A stretch of 64,000 bases of DNA from Bacillus vallismortis (GCF_004116955.1 NZ_CP026362.1:1590501-1654500), one strand, 5' to 3'. Positions 43,475 to 52,671 are shown, numbered from the stretch's first letter. Notes: generated by a model from the letters alone, not told the origin. Translations and numbers: made by a program.

Positions 43475-43541
43475 GGGGGTGGTGTGAGCAAAAATTGTTC
43501 AGGTGAGGAACGAACCGTTTTGAACAATTAGCAGCACCCCC
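43475..43541. ncRNA. Strong stem-loop in a 300-nt gene-free stretch
   Basis: GGGGGTG (43475-43481) pairs with CACCCCC (43535-43541) and AATTGTTCA (43493-43501) with TGAACAATT (43521-43529), giving a two-part stem with an internal loop and a 19-nt apical loop. No U-tract. It may be a structured RNA, a replication or packaging hairpin. The rest of 43345-43652 holds two TATGTATAT-type elements and no gene I can support. Confidence 0.5.
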
Positions 43542-43652
43542 ATTCTCTTATTTTATTATTTAATTTATTTTTGTCTCTCTTAAAGACTTAGACGGGAAAA
43601 CCCTTGGTATTATTGAGCTTTTTTTAGAGTTTAAGAGGTTTATTCTCTTTAG

Positions 43653-44870
43653 CTACCCATTTAACCATTCAATAAGTAGCTCCCTCATCCTTAATGAGGG
43701 TATGTATAATGTTATTTCTTCACCATCTCTTATTGCAGATCTCCAAATCCATTGTACTAATTCGGATAATGCAAATGCATCTTGATCAATTGTTATTTGA
43801 TATTTCTCTTTAAAATAATTATATAGAACAGTGTTAACGTATCTGTTTATTGTATACACCAAGTGTTTTTTGTGCTTAAAATCATTGGTAGCTCTTGCAT
43901 TACATGACACAAACCCTTTTGTATACCCATTCCCCTTTACTTTGTTTTTGTGTTCTGAATAAGTCGTCCACATAGCTTCATCACTTGATGATTTAACAAT
44001 GTTGTTAAAGTAATTGAATACATTGTTCTTTACCTTCTTGATCGTATATGGTGATTTATTTTTATACCAATTAGATGATAAAGAATAATCCAATTGGCCA
44101 ACTGTATTCAAGTTACCTTCATATATTTTTATTTTATTTCTTAATTGAGCCTTTAGAATACTCTCAAATTCAGTATTATGTTTTGTAAACCTATATTGCC
44201 CATCTATAAATTCAGAAACGTATCTTTGATACTTGATATTGTTTATATCATAATAATATCTTTGTATTTGAGCATCAAACATGTAAGTGAGTATGTAAAC
44301 CTCTTTAAACAACTTGAATATATCTGCAGGAAAATTCCAAATCAATATATTGTCTTTAAAGTACATCAGATTATTGTTTAAAGCCATATCACGAATATCA
44401 TCATAACGTGTTTCATAGTCCTTTTTTTCTTCGTTCCATTTCACAAATCCGTCTTCAACATATATTAACTTTGATTCAAATAGTGTAGTAAGATCATGCT
44501 TCTTAACGCGTAACTGTTCAACTACTTCCATAACTTCATCTAATATCAATGTATAGTTACCTGAAAGGATCAGCTCCTTTGTTTCGTCATTAGCATTTTT
44601 GAATAGATTATGTGTGGCAACAATATTTTTGTTCTGAGATAAAAGTTCATGAAATGACTCAAACTTATATTGTGTTTTGTCACCTTTCTTCTTTACTTTA
44701 GGTTCATAAATTTGTTTACTGCTTATGCTCTTCTTAATACGATCCACTTCATCCAAGTATGGTGTAATGAAAATAAAGTTTTCGTCTGTCCCTGAATTAT
44801 TCATCATGTCAATTGCTGCAGTTGTTTTACCGGATCCCATAATAGAATCAATCACTTTAACCTTTTCCAT
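43653..44870 (-). CDS. P-loop helicase-like ATPase
   Basis: 405 aa. Walker A VIDSIMGSGKTTAAID (6-21), FIFITPYLDEVDRIKK as an SF2-type motif Ia, Walker B YTLILDEVMEV (about 110) and a C-terminal SALSELVQWIWRSAIRDGE region resembling motif VI. It resembles origin-binding or plasmid-replication helicases of superfamily 2. ATG 44870 with SD AAGGGG. It could act at the gene-free region at 46 kb, which is inference. Confidence 0.68.
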   Translation of the reverse strand: MEKVKVIDSIMGSGKTTAAIDMMNNSGTDENFIFITPYLDEVDRIKKSISSKQIYEPKVKKKGDKTQYKFESFHELLSQNKNIVATHNLFKNANDETKELILSGNYTLILDEVMEVVEQLRVKKHDLTTLFESKLIYVEDGFVKWNEEKKDYETRYDDIRDMALNNNLMYFKDNILIWNFPADIFKLFKEVYILTYMFDAQIQRYYYDINNIKYQRYVSEFIDGQYRFTKHNTEFESILKAQLRNKIKIYEGNLNTVGQLDYSLSSNWYKNKSPYTIKKVKNNVFNYFNNIVKSSSDEAMWTTYSEHKNKVKGNGYTKGFVSCNARATNDFKHKKHLVYTINRYVNTVLYNYFKEKYQITIDQDAFALSELVQWIWRSAIRDGEEITLYIPSLRMRELLIEWLNG

Positions 44871-44980
44871 ACAATCCCCTTATATTTTAAATTTGTATCT
44901 AAAAATAAGGAACGATAATTGCTTTACCGCTCCTTAATTTGTAGTTCATATTAAATTATCCTTTTATGTTCGCTGAATGA

Positions 44981-45142
44981 TTAATAAGAATCATCTTGTT
45001 TTACTTTGCTTATCTCTTCTCTGTACTCTAATAGCTCTGAATCAATTCTGTCAGTTGTGTCTTTGATGGAGTCAATATCTTTCTTGAGCATTTCTAATTC
45101 CTTAGCAAGCTGCCGAATAGCATCCGGGAATTTTTTCTCCAC
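44981..45142 (-). CDS. Small coiled-coil protein (53 aa)
   Basis: GTG 45142 with SD GAGGTGAGATGA. MEKKFPDAIRQLAKELEMLK then KDIDSIKDTTDRIDSELLEY, a continuous heptad helix. Unknown function, lies between yoyJ and the helicase-like gene. Confidence 0.6.
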   Translation of the reverse strand: MEKKFPDAIRQLAKELEMLKKDIDSIKDTTDRIDSELLEYREEISKVKQDDSY

Positions 45143-45186
45143 TCATCTCACCTCAATGATTTTATCATACCATGAGGCCTATATGA

Positions 45187-45438
45187 TTAGTGTGACTTGT
45201 TTCTTAGTTTAAAGAATACAAAATAGATGATCCATAACAGTATGACAATGATGCATGTGACTACAAATATTGTATTAATAAGTGTTTGTGCTTCGCTGCT
45301 GAAGTAATCCTTAATGAGTTGAAACATTAAGAATAAGCCAATGAATGTGATATGAGTAAACCATAATGAAAATCGTTTCATGTTTGCAATGTGCTTGATC
45401 ATGTTATAATATGAGTAGGAACTAAAGGAGAAGTTCAT
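45187..45438 (-). CDS. yoyJ: YoyJ, small membrane protein of the yonT locus
   Basis: 83 aa with two membrane helices (IWFTHITFIGLFL-like and IFVVTCIIVILLWIIYFVFF). In B. subtilis yoyJ is cotranscribed with the toxin gene yonT. The ATG at 45438 and its SD lie inside a hairpin of the mRNA (CTAAAGG/CCTTTAG, 45422-45448), so translation is probably restricted. Confidence 0.85.
   Translation of the reverse strand: MNFSFSSYSYYNMIKHIANMKRFSLWFTHITFIGLFLMFQLIKDYFSSEAQTLINTIFVVTCIIVILLWIIYFVFFKLRNKSH
45384..45410 (+). promoter_or_regulatory. Promoter of antitoxin RNA SR6
   Basis: -35 TTGCAA (45384-45389) and extended -10 TGTTATAAT (45402-45410). Confidence 0.75.
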
Positions 45439-45517
45439 TCCCCTTTAGCTTGGTACTCATCTGCGTATACGTTTGCGTTGTCTCTTCCTACGGAGTCGCT
45501 TACGTGTACGCTTTTTC
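45417..45517 (+). ncRNA. SR6: SR6-like antitoxin RNA
   Basis: From the expected start (45417) to the end of a strong terminator is about 100 nt, matching SR6. The terminator stem is GCGTATACG (45463-45471) / CGTGTACGC (45503-45511) followed by TTTTTCTTTTT. It overlaps the 5' end of yoyJ and the last 60 nt of yonT, so it can base-pair with the yonT-yoyJ mRNA and prevent toxin synthesis or promote decay. Confidence 0.85.
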
Positions 45518-45633
45518 TTTTTGCTTGTCCCATTCATTAAGTTTCTTACCTTCTCAACTATTGTGAGGCAGTTGATAGTAAGAACTGTTAATGAGATAAG
45601 GAAAGCAACTAAGATACCCACCTTCTCAAGCAC
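45457..45633 (-). CDS. yonT: YonT type I toxin
   Basis: 58 aa from GTG 45633 (SD AAAGGAGGTG). MLEKVGILVAFLISLTVLTI forms the single membrane helix; the C-terminus is extremely basic (KKKKRTRKRLRRKRQRKRIRR split over the last 21 residues). Excess peptide lyses the cell; SR6 RNA neutralises it, so cells losing the prophage are penalised. An extended -10 (TGTTATAAT) lies just upstream. Confidence 0.93.
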   Translation of the reverse strand: MLEKVGILVAFLISLTVLTINCLTIVEKVRNLMNGTSKKKKRTRKRLRRKRQRKRIRR

Positions 45634-45709
45634 TATGTACACCTCCTTTCCTATGACTTTATTATAACACATTTCGTTATCTTTATATACATATTTTTTA
45701 TATTTGTGT

Positions 45710-46520
45710 TAAGTTATTTATGTGTTAATGGATGGTGTTGAGATACTTTGTTTGCTGTCTGAGTGAACAAGAATGCAATTGGATTGGGAATTGATTAAGG
45801 ATGCTTAGAGGTTGTTATATTGATTCTGAGATCGTGTGAGTGTGATGAGTGGTTAGTGTAGGATATATGATTGGGTAAGGTATGGTTATGTATAGTGATG
45901 AGGTTAGGTTAAATATGTCTTCGATTCCCTCGGATCCGTTATAAATACGATTATTTTTAATGAATGGTTATTCATTTTCAAATTACTAATCATTTTATTT
46001 TTTTAAAAATTTATTCTTGTGTTTGCCTTGGAATTATGTTAGCACTGTTGCAGACCTGCCCAAGTCATTAAATGCACGTATAATGTACCTTATACACGTA
46101 TTACAATACCAATATATGGGGGTATATTTACATCTAATGGTAAAATCAAGGGAACAGATGTACCCATAGCACTTCCATTTCCACACCCTATACAAATTTT
46201 CATTTTCTTAATTCCACCTCAAAATCGCCCTATTTCACATCGTAATTGCTTTCGTAAAAGCCTTTTATATCAACGTTTTCCCCTTTTCAAATTACCTCGT
46301 TTTCATCAATATTTAGATAAAGCATCCACTTCCCCCTACTCTCACTTATGTTTTACGATCGTTTTATCCCTAATCACCATTCGATGCATCAAATCCCCTT
46401 ACGTTTACTGGATTTTTGAACTCTATTATATTATTTACGATAGGCATGTTTTTAGATTACGATAATCACTCTATATGGCTTAGAATTCATCTCAATAACC
46501 TGGAGCTGTTAACATACTAG
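45710..46520. other. Gene-free divergence region, candidate replication origin
   Basis: 810 nt with no supportable gene. The left part (about 45740-45910) is G/T-rich with few C on the plus strand, the right part (about 46150-46400) C/T-rich with few G, so the skew inverts. Between them lies an AT-rich block (45945-46020) with AATGAAT-GGTT-ATTCATT. Leftward and rightward transcription diverge here. Origin function is inferred. Confidence 0.4.
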
Positions 46521-46531
46521 CGAAAAAACAA

Positions 46532-46560
46532 TAGACAAATACAAATAATATGTATATAAT
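46532..46560 (+). promoter_or_regulatory. Promoter of yonP-yonO
   Basis: -35 TAGACA (46532-46537), 17-bp spacer AATACAAATAATATGTA, -10 TATAAT (46555-46560). Same family as the yorE promoter but on the plus strand. Confidence 0.78.
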
Positions 46561-46586
46561 CATCTCATAGGTGAGGAGGTGAGATA

Positions 46587-46781
46587 ATGCAAAAGGATTC
46601 AAAGAAAGTAACGTACATGTTTAGTAATTTAATTGGATTTTTAGAGACTACTATTATTGAAGGAACTGCTTCACAAGAAGAAAACACTCTTTATGAGGGC
46701 TATAAACTTTTTGGAACAATCGATAAAAAGAGCTATACATACAAAAATCTTGTACATAAGTATCTAAACAGCGATTATTAA
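46587..46781 (+). CDS. yonP: Small protein upstream of the phage RNA polymerase
   Basis: 64 aa, helical start (VTYMFSNLIGFLETTIIEG). ATG with SD GAGGAGGTGAG. Cotranscribed with yonO from the 46532 promoter; a polymerase-associated role is possible but unproven. Confidence 0.72.
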   Translation: MQKDSKKVTYMFSNLIGFLETTIIEGTASQEENTLYEGYKLFGTIDKKSYTYKNLVHKYLNSDY

Positions 46782-46820
46782 ATCAAAAAATATGCATAAA
46801 AGAAATAAGGGGAGAATTTA

Positions 46821-49349
46821 TTGAAAGGAAAAAAAGACGGTCTAAATAAGCAAGTACATATTTACAGTATTGATACTTCTGCTTTTTATAATGATCAAGA
46901 AAACAAATTACATAACAAGATTTTAAAATCATATAGGTACAGAGATCATCTCAAAAAACTTGAACATGTTGATAAAAAACATAAGAAGTACATAACGCAA
47001 AGGATTATTTCCTTAAAAGAAAAGCTTTATAAAGCCTTTAACGATCATATTCAAATAAGAACACTTAGAACAGATTCTCTGAAAGATAATAATGTGATTT
47101 CATTATTTGATTCAGTCTTAACTCGAACGCTGGGAATCAAAGAAAACTCTCTCTCTGAAGAGATCATGGTTGTCCAAACTTATCACTTTCAAATTTTAAG
47201 GGACATTATTGATAAAGGATTCATACATAACAATGAGAAATACGTTTATTTCACTAGCAGTGCAGGTCAAATACGAACCAAAAAGTCTTGTTTTATCAAG
47301 CAAAGCACCTTAGATGAGTATCAAAATGCTTTAACTTGTGGCCTTAGTGTGGAGCAAATCAATGCTCAAGGTGGGAGTAGCATAAACAAATGGAATAGCT
47401 ACATGGCCTTATCGAATAGCGCCAGCAGTCCATGGGAAATTGATATTGATAAAACAATTGTCGTAAATGACTTAGAAACAAACGTTTCCAGCCTGGTTGA
47501 TTATATTGATCGTGATACATATGAAATCAATCGTAAAGTTATGGATATTCCTATAGAACATACAGATGGTTGCGGAATGATGCTTCCCAGTTTGAGCCAG
47601 AAAAGCTTTATGGTCAGATTACCTTGGGTTAAGGGTCTACTTGTTCCATTTGACTTTAGAAAGTTTGCTGAAAAACACAGTTCATTTATAGTTAAGGACG
47701 TCTACGGTAAAGATTGGGACATTATTAAAGATGATATCCAAATAATTTTTACGAAAAGCCAGTTTAAGATGTGGAAGTACTATGATTCATGGGATGACTA
47801 TCGCTCTAAATTTAAAAAGCATGGATGTCTAGGCGCTAAGTTAAATGAAGAAGATCCATCTGTTGAGGGAAAACTGACTTACCAAATGCTACAAACACTC
47901 ACTGATATCACAGATGAGGAATTGAAACAAATCAGCTCAAAGACTGTTAGTGAGATTACTCAATTAGGCACTGATAAAGAAACCATGATGAAAGTTTTGG
48001 GGGCTACCGAGAAAAATAAACATAAAACAAGCCTTCAAGAAGCTCTACTATCATATCCAGAGCTGCTAAATGATGATCACACCAAAGAAATCATTAAGAA
48101 TAAGAAGAAGAGTATGATTAAGGACGCCAAATCAGGAAAATTACTTGTCAGTGATGCTGGGTATACATATTTATGTCCAGATCTATATGCTTTTTGTGAA
48201 AGACTGTTTCTTGGAATTGAGAATCCAAAAGGACTTCTCACCGGCAGCAATGTCTATTGTTCTTTATATGATGAAGGGCATATTGATATCCTTCGCTCCC
48301 CTCACCTATACAGAGAACATGGCGTTAGATGGAACAAAAAAGATGAGGAATATGAAAAGTGGTTTATTACCCGAGGTGTTTATACCAGCATTCATGATCC
48401 GATATCGAAACTGCTGCAGTTTGATAATGACGGGGATAAGGCTTTAATTATTTCTGATGAGCTAATCGTCAATATTGCCAAGCGTAATATGGAGAACATC
48501 GTTCCTTTGTATTATGAAATGTCTGTAGCCCAGAAACAAGAGATTAATAGCAGAAACATCTATGAAGCACTAACTCTTGCTTATGGAATCAATATCGGGG
48601 AGTACAGTAACAACATCACTAAGATATGGAACAGTGACAATATAAACATGGACGTGATCAAATGGTTATGCATGGAGAATAACTTTACTATCGATTTTGC
48701 AAAAACCTTATTCATGCCCACCCGCCCTGATCTTGTTGATGAGAAAATCAAAGATTACATAAAAAATAAAGTGCCCCACTTCTTCATCAATGCAAAGGAT
48801 AAAGAAGAACATAGCGTAGAGTTGATTAATGAAAGTACAGTAAATAAGTTAGACTCAATTATCCCTTCCGACCGAATTAATTTCGCAACTGTTGCAGGAA
48901 AGTTCGATTATCGTTTCCTGCTTAAGAACAAGGAGATTAAATTGGACGAGGCAATTATTAGTGAATACAAACGATTAGACCAGCACAAGAAATGGCTTAT
49001 GAATGATGAAGACATTAAGCCTGGGCAAAAACATTATGTCTATAAGATCATTAAAGACAGATTGTTGAAAATCCATAATGATGAGCAATATGTTACTGAT
49101 GTTTTAGTTAAGTATCTATACAAGAAAAAGAGTAAGTTTAAGACAACTTTGTGGGAGTGTTTTGGAGAAAAGATTTTGCTTAACTTAGAATACAATTTTA
49201 AAAAGTTTAATCAGTGCGGAGGATGCGGAAAGTTATTTAAAGCTGTAACAAATAGACACAAAAAGTGTCAAAATTGCTCTAAAATTGAGAGAAGGAATTA
49301 TCAAAAAAATTTGATGCGTAAAAAAAGAAAAGAAGTTGTTAGCATTTAG
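46821..49349 (+). CDS. yonO: Single-chain DNA-dependent RNA polymerase YonO
   Basis: 842 aa. YonO fuses the two double-psi beta-barrel catalytic domains of beta and beta-prime and transcribes SPbeta late genes without sigma factors. The hallmark DxDGD-type metal-binding loop is [13 protein letters not shown] (about 532-544). A Lys-rich barrel occurs earlier, and the C-terminus ends in a zinc knuckle CGGCGKLFK...CQNC (about 796-822). TTG start at 46821 with SD AAGGGGAG. Made early from a host promoter, so it switches the phage to rightward late expression. Confidence 0.95.
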   Translation: MKGKKDGLNKQVHIYSIDTSAFYNDQENKLHNKILKSYRYRDHLKKLEHVDKKHKKYITQRIISLKEKLYKAFNDHIQIRTLRTDSLKDNNVISLFDSVLTRTLGIKENSLSEEIMVVQTYHFQILRDIIDKGFIHNNEKYVYFTSSAGQIRTKKSCFIKQSTLDEYQNALTCGLSVEQINAQGGSSINKWNSYMALSNSASSPWEIDIDKTIVVNDLETNVSSLVDYIDRDTYEINRKVMDIPIEHTDGCGMMLPSLSQKSFMVRLPWVKGLLVPFDFRKFAEKHSSFIVKDVYGKDWDIIKDDIQIIFTKSQFKMWKYYDSWDDYRSKFKKHGCLGAKLNEEDPSVEGKLTYQMLQTLTDITDEELKQISSKTVSEITQLGTDKETMMKVLGATEKNKHKTSLQEALLSYPELLNDDHTKEIIKNKKKSMIKDAKSGKLLVSDAGYTYLCPDLYAFCERLFLGIENPKGLLTGSNVYCSLYDEGHIDILRSPHLYREHGVRWNKKDEEYEKWFITRGVYTSIHDPISKLLQFDNDGDKALIISDELIVNIAKRNMENIVPLYYEMSVAQKQEINSRNIYEALTLAYGINIGEYSNNITKIWNSDNINMDVIKWLCMENNFTIDFAKTLFMPTRPDLVDEKIKDYIKNKVPHFFINAKDKEEHSVELINESTVNKLDSIIPSDRINFATVAGKFDYRFLLKNKEIKLDEAIISEYKRLDQHKKWLMNDEDIKPGQKHYVYKIIKDRLLKIHNDEQYVTDVLVKYLYKKKSKFKTTLWECFGEKILLNLEYNFKKFNQCGGCGKLFKAVTNRHKKCQNCSKIERRNYQKNLMRKKRKEVVSI

Positions 49350-49440
49350 AAAGCGCCTTGAGCCTTACTCCCCCAAGGGGTACAGCGATTTTACCGGAAA
49401 AAGTTTAACAAAAAAAGTGCCTTGAACCCTTGATATAACT

Positions 49441-49460
49441 GGGCTGAAAGCCCCTTTTGA
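49441..49460 (+). terminator. Probable weak terminator after yonO
   Basis: GGGCT-GAA-AGCCC (49441-49453) followed by CTTTTG. Stem only 5 bp. The 49350-49599 gap also has near-repeats GCGCCTTGAGCC and GTGCCTTGAACC. Confidence 0.45.
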
Positions 49461-49599
49461 GATAATCGCCATAAGGGAGAAAGAAAGCTAATTTCCACAT
49501 AAAAGGGTGAGTAAGTCTCCCACTTTTCAAAATGTACAAACATTACCGTAATTATACTTTACCACAAAAATAAACAAAATCACTAGGAGGAATTAAAAC

Positions 49600-49875
49600 A
49601 TGAACAAAACAGAATTTGTTGGAGCAGTTGCAGAAAAATTAGGTGTTACTAATAAAGAAGCTAATCCTAAAGTAGAAGCAGTATTTAATGTCATCGTTGA
49701 AACACTAGCAAAAGGTGAATCAATCAAGATTCCAGGAGTTGGAACATTTGAAGTTCGTGAACGTGCAGCTCGTAAAGGGAGAAATCCCCAGACAGGCGAG
49801 GAAATTGATATTCCAGCTACAAAAGCACCTGCATTTAAGGCTGCTAAGGCTCTCAAGGACGCAGTGAAAGCTTAA
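49600..49875 (+). CDS. yonN: HU-family DNA-binding protein
   Basis: 91 aa, close to host HBsu: MNKTEFVGAVAEKLG, then IPGVGTFEVRERAARKGRNP and PATKAPAFKAAKAL. Dimeric DNA-bending protein that can compact or structure phage DNA. ATG with SD AGGAGGAA. Lies between yonO and the large structured RNA. Confidence 0.93.
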   Translation: MNKTEFVGAVAEKLGVTNKEANPKVEAVFNVIVETLAKGESIKIPGVGTFEVRERAARKGRNPQTGEEIDIPATKAPAFKAAKALKDAVKA

Positions 49876-49883
49876 CAATCTAT

Positions 49884-50748
49884 AGTGAAGGATTAGATTA
49901 GTATCCCTCCCCTCTCTTCACCTATAAATGCGGTGGCGGAATAGGTAGACGCAGACAAGCCGGAGGGCCGTAAACTTATGTGAGGTGCAAATCCTCTCCC
50001 GCATTCATCTCCAGGTTAATTAATTAGAGTTCTTTTATTATTGATGGCATGGGGGTGTACTGATATGTGGGATATCAGTTCTCTGCTAATATTCATTAGT
50101 TTGTGGACTTGGAGTGTCAGGGTTTCGGATAAATGGCTATTATCGGGCTAAAAATGCCGGTAAGACTTAACGCATTAGTATAAATTGCGACTGATTCCCA
50201 TCAGGGTCTTATTATGGGTGGCATATAACCTGATTATTAATTGCGGTGTAATGCTTCGGCTTACACTTAGGTAAGGCAGATGCGTCTTCCTTCCCTTTAA
50301 ATAATGCCCTTGTAAGCTTTGAAGCTAATTATGCGGTCACATAAAAACTTTTTCCGGTTAGCGAGTCTTCTATACTCGTAAAATAAGGGGAATAGTGTTT
50401 GAGCGATTGATCACCGCTCCTATTTCACAGAAAAGGATTATTTTCGGTCTTGCCTTTTCAATTTTCTAAGCAATACATTCGCTATGTCTCCTTAAATGTT
50501 CTGAATGGAGATTTACCTTTCCCATGCACATACCTCCTTACACGGGTCAGAGAAAACTGTGCAAAATAAATGGCGAGCGTTTGAGACGCTTTGTTTCTCA
50601 ATAAGGCGTGTAACCTAACAAGAGAGACTGAAAATGCCATTGAGAAGGATTATAATGGGTCTTTCCTTCCGTATAATTGTTTTCAAATTTCCCTGTCAAT
50701 CCGAAGGCTTGCGTTCCTACGTGAGCTACTGACGTAGGTGAGATGGGT
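49884..50748 (+). ncRNA. Large structured non-coding RNA (GOLLD/ROOL-like by context)
   Basis: 865 nt without a coding frame but dense in stems: ACTGATAT/ATATCAGT (50059-50079), GTGTAA-T-GC-UUCG-GC-TTACAC (50246-50266), GGAATAG..GAGCG / CGCTC CTATTTC (50389-50426), AGCGT/ACGCT (50576-50590), long-range TTCTCAAT (50595-50602) / ATTGAGAA (50639-50646), CCTACGT/ACGTAGG (50716-50738). The UUCG loop fits plus-strand transcription. Near its 5' end sits a tRNA-like fold. Size, phage setting and embedded tRNA recall GOLLD or ROOL RNAs; class not proven. Confidence 0.62.
49927..50006 (+). other. tRNA-Leu-like element, degenerate
   Basis: Acceptor-like arms AATGCGG (49927-49933) / CCGCATT (49999-50005), a D-arm GCG-GAATAGGTAGA-CGC typical of tRNA-Leu, and a T-arm GAGG-TGCAAAT-CCTC where the invariant TTC has become TGC. 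The 28 nt between lack a normal 5-7-5 anticodon arm, and no CCA is encoded. Probably not a decoding tRNA. Confidence 0.45.
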
Positions 50749-50784
50749 AAGAAAATAACTAGAACAATAGTATTTAAAAGTCAT

Positions 50785-50961
50785 TTACTCTTTTTTTGTA
50801 GCTTTTACTTTATCATAACCAAACATATAGCCAAAAGCTATCAATGCTGCCCCACCAAAACGAAGATATTGATGATATTCAAAATCTTTAAAAACAGTAA
50901 CCGCTCCAACTATCAACAAAACACCTATTATAATACAGGTATTCAAAACTTTGTCTATCAA
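50785..50961 (-). CDS. Small two-helix membrane protein (58 aa)
   Basis: TTG 50961 with SD AAAGGGGTG. MIDKVLNTCIIIGVLLIVGA and AALIAFGYMFGY form two membrane segments; the tail is Lys-rich. It is antisense to the surrounding late genes, with TATAAT (minus) about 30 nt upstream of its SD. Possibly expressed in the lysogen. Confidence 0.65.
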   Translation of the reverse strand: MIDKVLNTCIIIGVLLIVGAVTVFKDFEYHQYLRFGGAALIAFGYMFGYDKVKATKKE

Positions 50962-51079
50962 AAAAACACCCCTTTTTCAAATTCATCTACACTTCATTAT
51001 ACACATGGATTATTTTACCACACAGAGCACTTCTTGATAACTGGAATAGGTCTGTAATACATATGTACGCAAGTTATCA

Positions 51080-51195
51080 ATAATCTCCTTCGGGCGTTTC
51101 CCCAACGCCTATCCGACTTATCTTTCATCTCCTTTATATCCCCTTCTCGGACGTTACCGATGCTTCGGATCATCGGGCTTCCGAAGGAGCTTATT
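51080..51195 (+). ncRNA. Structured multi-branch leader of yonK
   Basis: CTCCTTCGG (51085-51093) pairs with CCGAAGGAG (51181-51189), closing a domain that contains GGCGTT-TCCCC-AACGCC (51093-51109) and CCGATG/CATCGG (51157-51176). It ends about 40 nt before the yonK start. Could be a regulatory leader or the 3' part of a larger RNA. Confidence 0.6.
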
Positions 51196-51228
51196 GTACG
51201 TAAATAGAAAACTACTGGAGGAAATTAA

Positions 51229-51420
51229 ATGGCAAGCAAAAAAGTACATCAAATTAATGTTAAAGGCTTTTTCGATATGGACGTAATGGAAGTTACTGAA
51301 CAAACTAAAGAAGCTGAATACACATATGACTTCAAAGAAATTCTCTCAGAGTTTAATGGAAAGAATGTTTCAATTACTGTAAAAGAAGAAAATGAACTTC
51401 CTGTTAAAGACGTTGAGTAA
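51229..51420 (+). CDS. yonK: YonK small protein
   Basis: 63 aa: SKKVHQINVKGFFDMDVMEV, then a beta strand and short helix, a fold known to have been solved for SPbeta YonK but without assigned function. ATG with SD CTGGAGG. Cotranscribed with yonJ and preceded by a structured leader. Confidence 0.82.
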   Translation: MASKKVHQINVKGFFDMDVMEVTEQTKEAEYTYDFKEILSEFNGKNVSITVKEENELPVKDVE

Positions 51421-51432
51421 GGAGATGACTGA

Positions 51433-52650
51433 ATGATCGATCCTATTCAAACTAAGCGTCACTCAGATGAAAACCTTAAAGAATGGAAAATAAGAATCTG
51501 CTCTAATAAAGACATTTATAATCTAAACTGGGAAGAAATCAAAGAGTTAATAAACAAAGAAACCGGCGAATCTAAAGGTGAATCAGCTTATAGAAAATGG
51601 TTCAACAACTTCATTGAGGGGGTTGAATACCAAAGAGAAAAGTCAGATGAATCAAATAATTCTCTCCTTGAATTGGAACTGAAAAAGGTTGAAATCATGG
51701 AAGAGAGAAAAAAGCTTCAAGCTGTAAAGCATGAAATACATAAAAACACACGTGTCAAAGGCCGAACAGAGCTGCTATATGAAAATGTAACTGAAGCAAT
51801 TGAGAAAGTAGGCACTCTCCCTCCCCCTTCCTTCTATCCATTAAATAAGAGCGAAAGAAAAAGAGCTGCTGTTCTAGGGTTTGGAGACGAACACTTCGGA
51901 AAGCAATTTAAAAGCAACAACAATGAATACAACGAACAGATTTATTTGCAGCGTATGAATCAGATCCTTTCTGAAACTGTTGAGTACATTCAAAAAGAAA
52001 ATTTAGATGAGTTGGTCGTGTTAAATGGTGCTGATAGTGTTGAAGGTATGGCATTGCGCGTATCGCAATTAACTGCCCTTCAGTACGGGTTTATTGACCA
52101 AGTGATAAAATACTCTAGGTACAAAGCTGAATGGCTTTTAGAACTTTCTAAGCACGTCAAAATTAAGTACATACATATCCCTTCTGCAAATCATACTGAA
52201 CTAAGATTACATAATACAAATCGCTCGGAAATGCCTAAAGAAGATGTAGAACGTATTATCGTTACTTATATTCATGACGTACTCAAAGACAATGAGCGAA
52301 TTGAAGTTCCTTTATACGACGAAGGAATTGTGGATTTTAAATTACTTGAATTTGAAATTGTTGCTTGTCACGGACACCAGATTAAAAACAAAAAGAATGC
52401 TATTCGTGACATTTCACAGATGAAACGAAAATTTTACGATTACATGTACATCTCCCACTTCCACCACGGAAACATGCTCACTGTAGGTGAAGCAGCCACT
52501 CATAATATCCAAGTTATACAACTCCCTTCTATAATGGGATCCGATGAATACAGTGACAGGTTAATGACAGGTGCCAAAGCTGGAGCAAACCTATCAATTT
52601 ATGAGTCCGGTAAAGGTCGTACTATTCAGTATGATTACATATTGAATTAA
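51433..52650 (+). CDS. yonJ: Calcineurin-like metallophosphoesterase family protein
   Basis: 405 aa. N-terminal 135 residues: helical, HTH-like plus coiled coil (ELELKKVEIMEERKKLQ). The remainder has VLGFGDEHFGK (GDxH), VLNGADSVEG (GD-like), IPSANHTELR (GNHD-like, with Ala for Gly and Thr for Asp), VACHGHQI and ISHFHHGN (His ligands). A nuclease or phosphatase role next to the packaging genes is likely. ATG with SD AAGGAGATG. Confidence 0.72.
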   Translation: MIDPIQTKRHSDENLKEWKIRICSNKDIYNLNWEEIKELINKETGESKGESAYRKWFNNFIEGVEYQREKSDESNNSLLELELKKVEIMEERKKLQAVKHEIHKNTRVKGRTELLYENVTEAIEKVGTLPPPSFYPLNKSERKRAAVLGFGDEHFGKQFKSNNNEYNEQIYLQRMNQILSETVEYIQKENLDELVVLNGADSVEGMALRVSQLTALQYGFIDQVIKYSRYKAEWLLELSKHVKIKYIHIPSANHTELRLHNTNRSEMPKEDVERIIVTYIHDVLKDNERIEVPLYDEGIVDFKLLEFEIVACHGHQIKNKKNAIRDISQMKRKFYDYMYISHFHHGNMLTVGEAATHNIQVIQLPSIMGSDEYSDRLMTGAKAGANLSIYESGKGRTIQYDYILN

Positions 52651-52671
52651 TTTAATAAGGAGTAAAACTAA

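Noticed and set aside
49350..49440. Near-repeats GCGCCTTGAGCC / GTGCCTTGAACC after yonO
   Set aside because: Only two imperfect copies; could be chance or remnants, so not called as a repeat.
50743..51057. A 104-codon plus-strand frame
   Set aside because: It is low-complexity and antisense to a better 58-aa minus-strand gene with an SD and membrane helices; no SD of its own.
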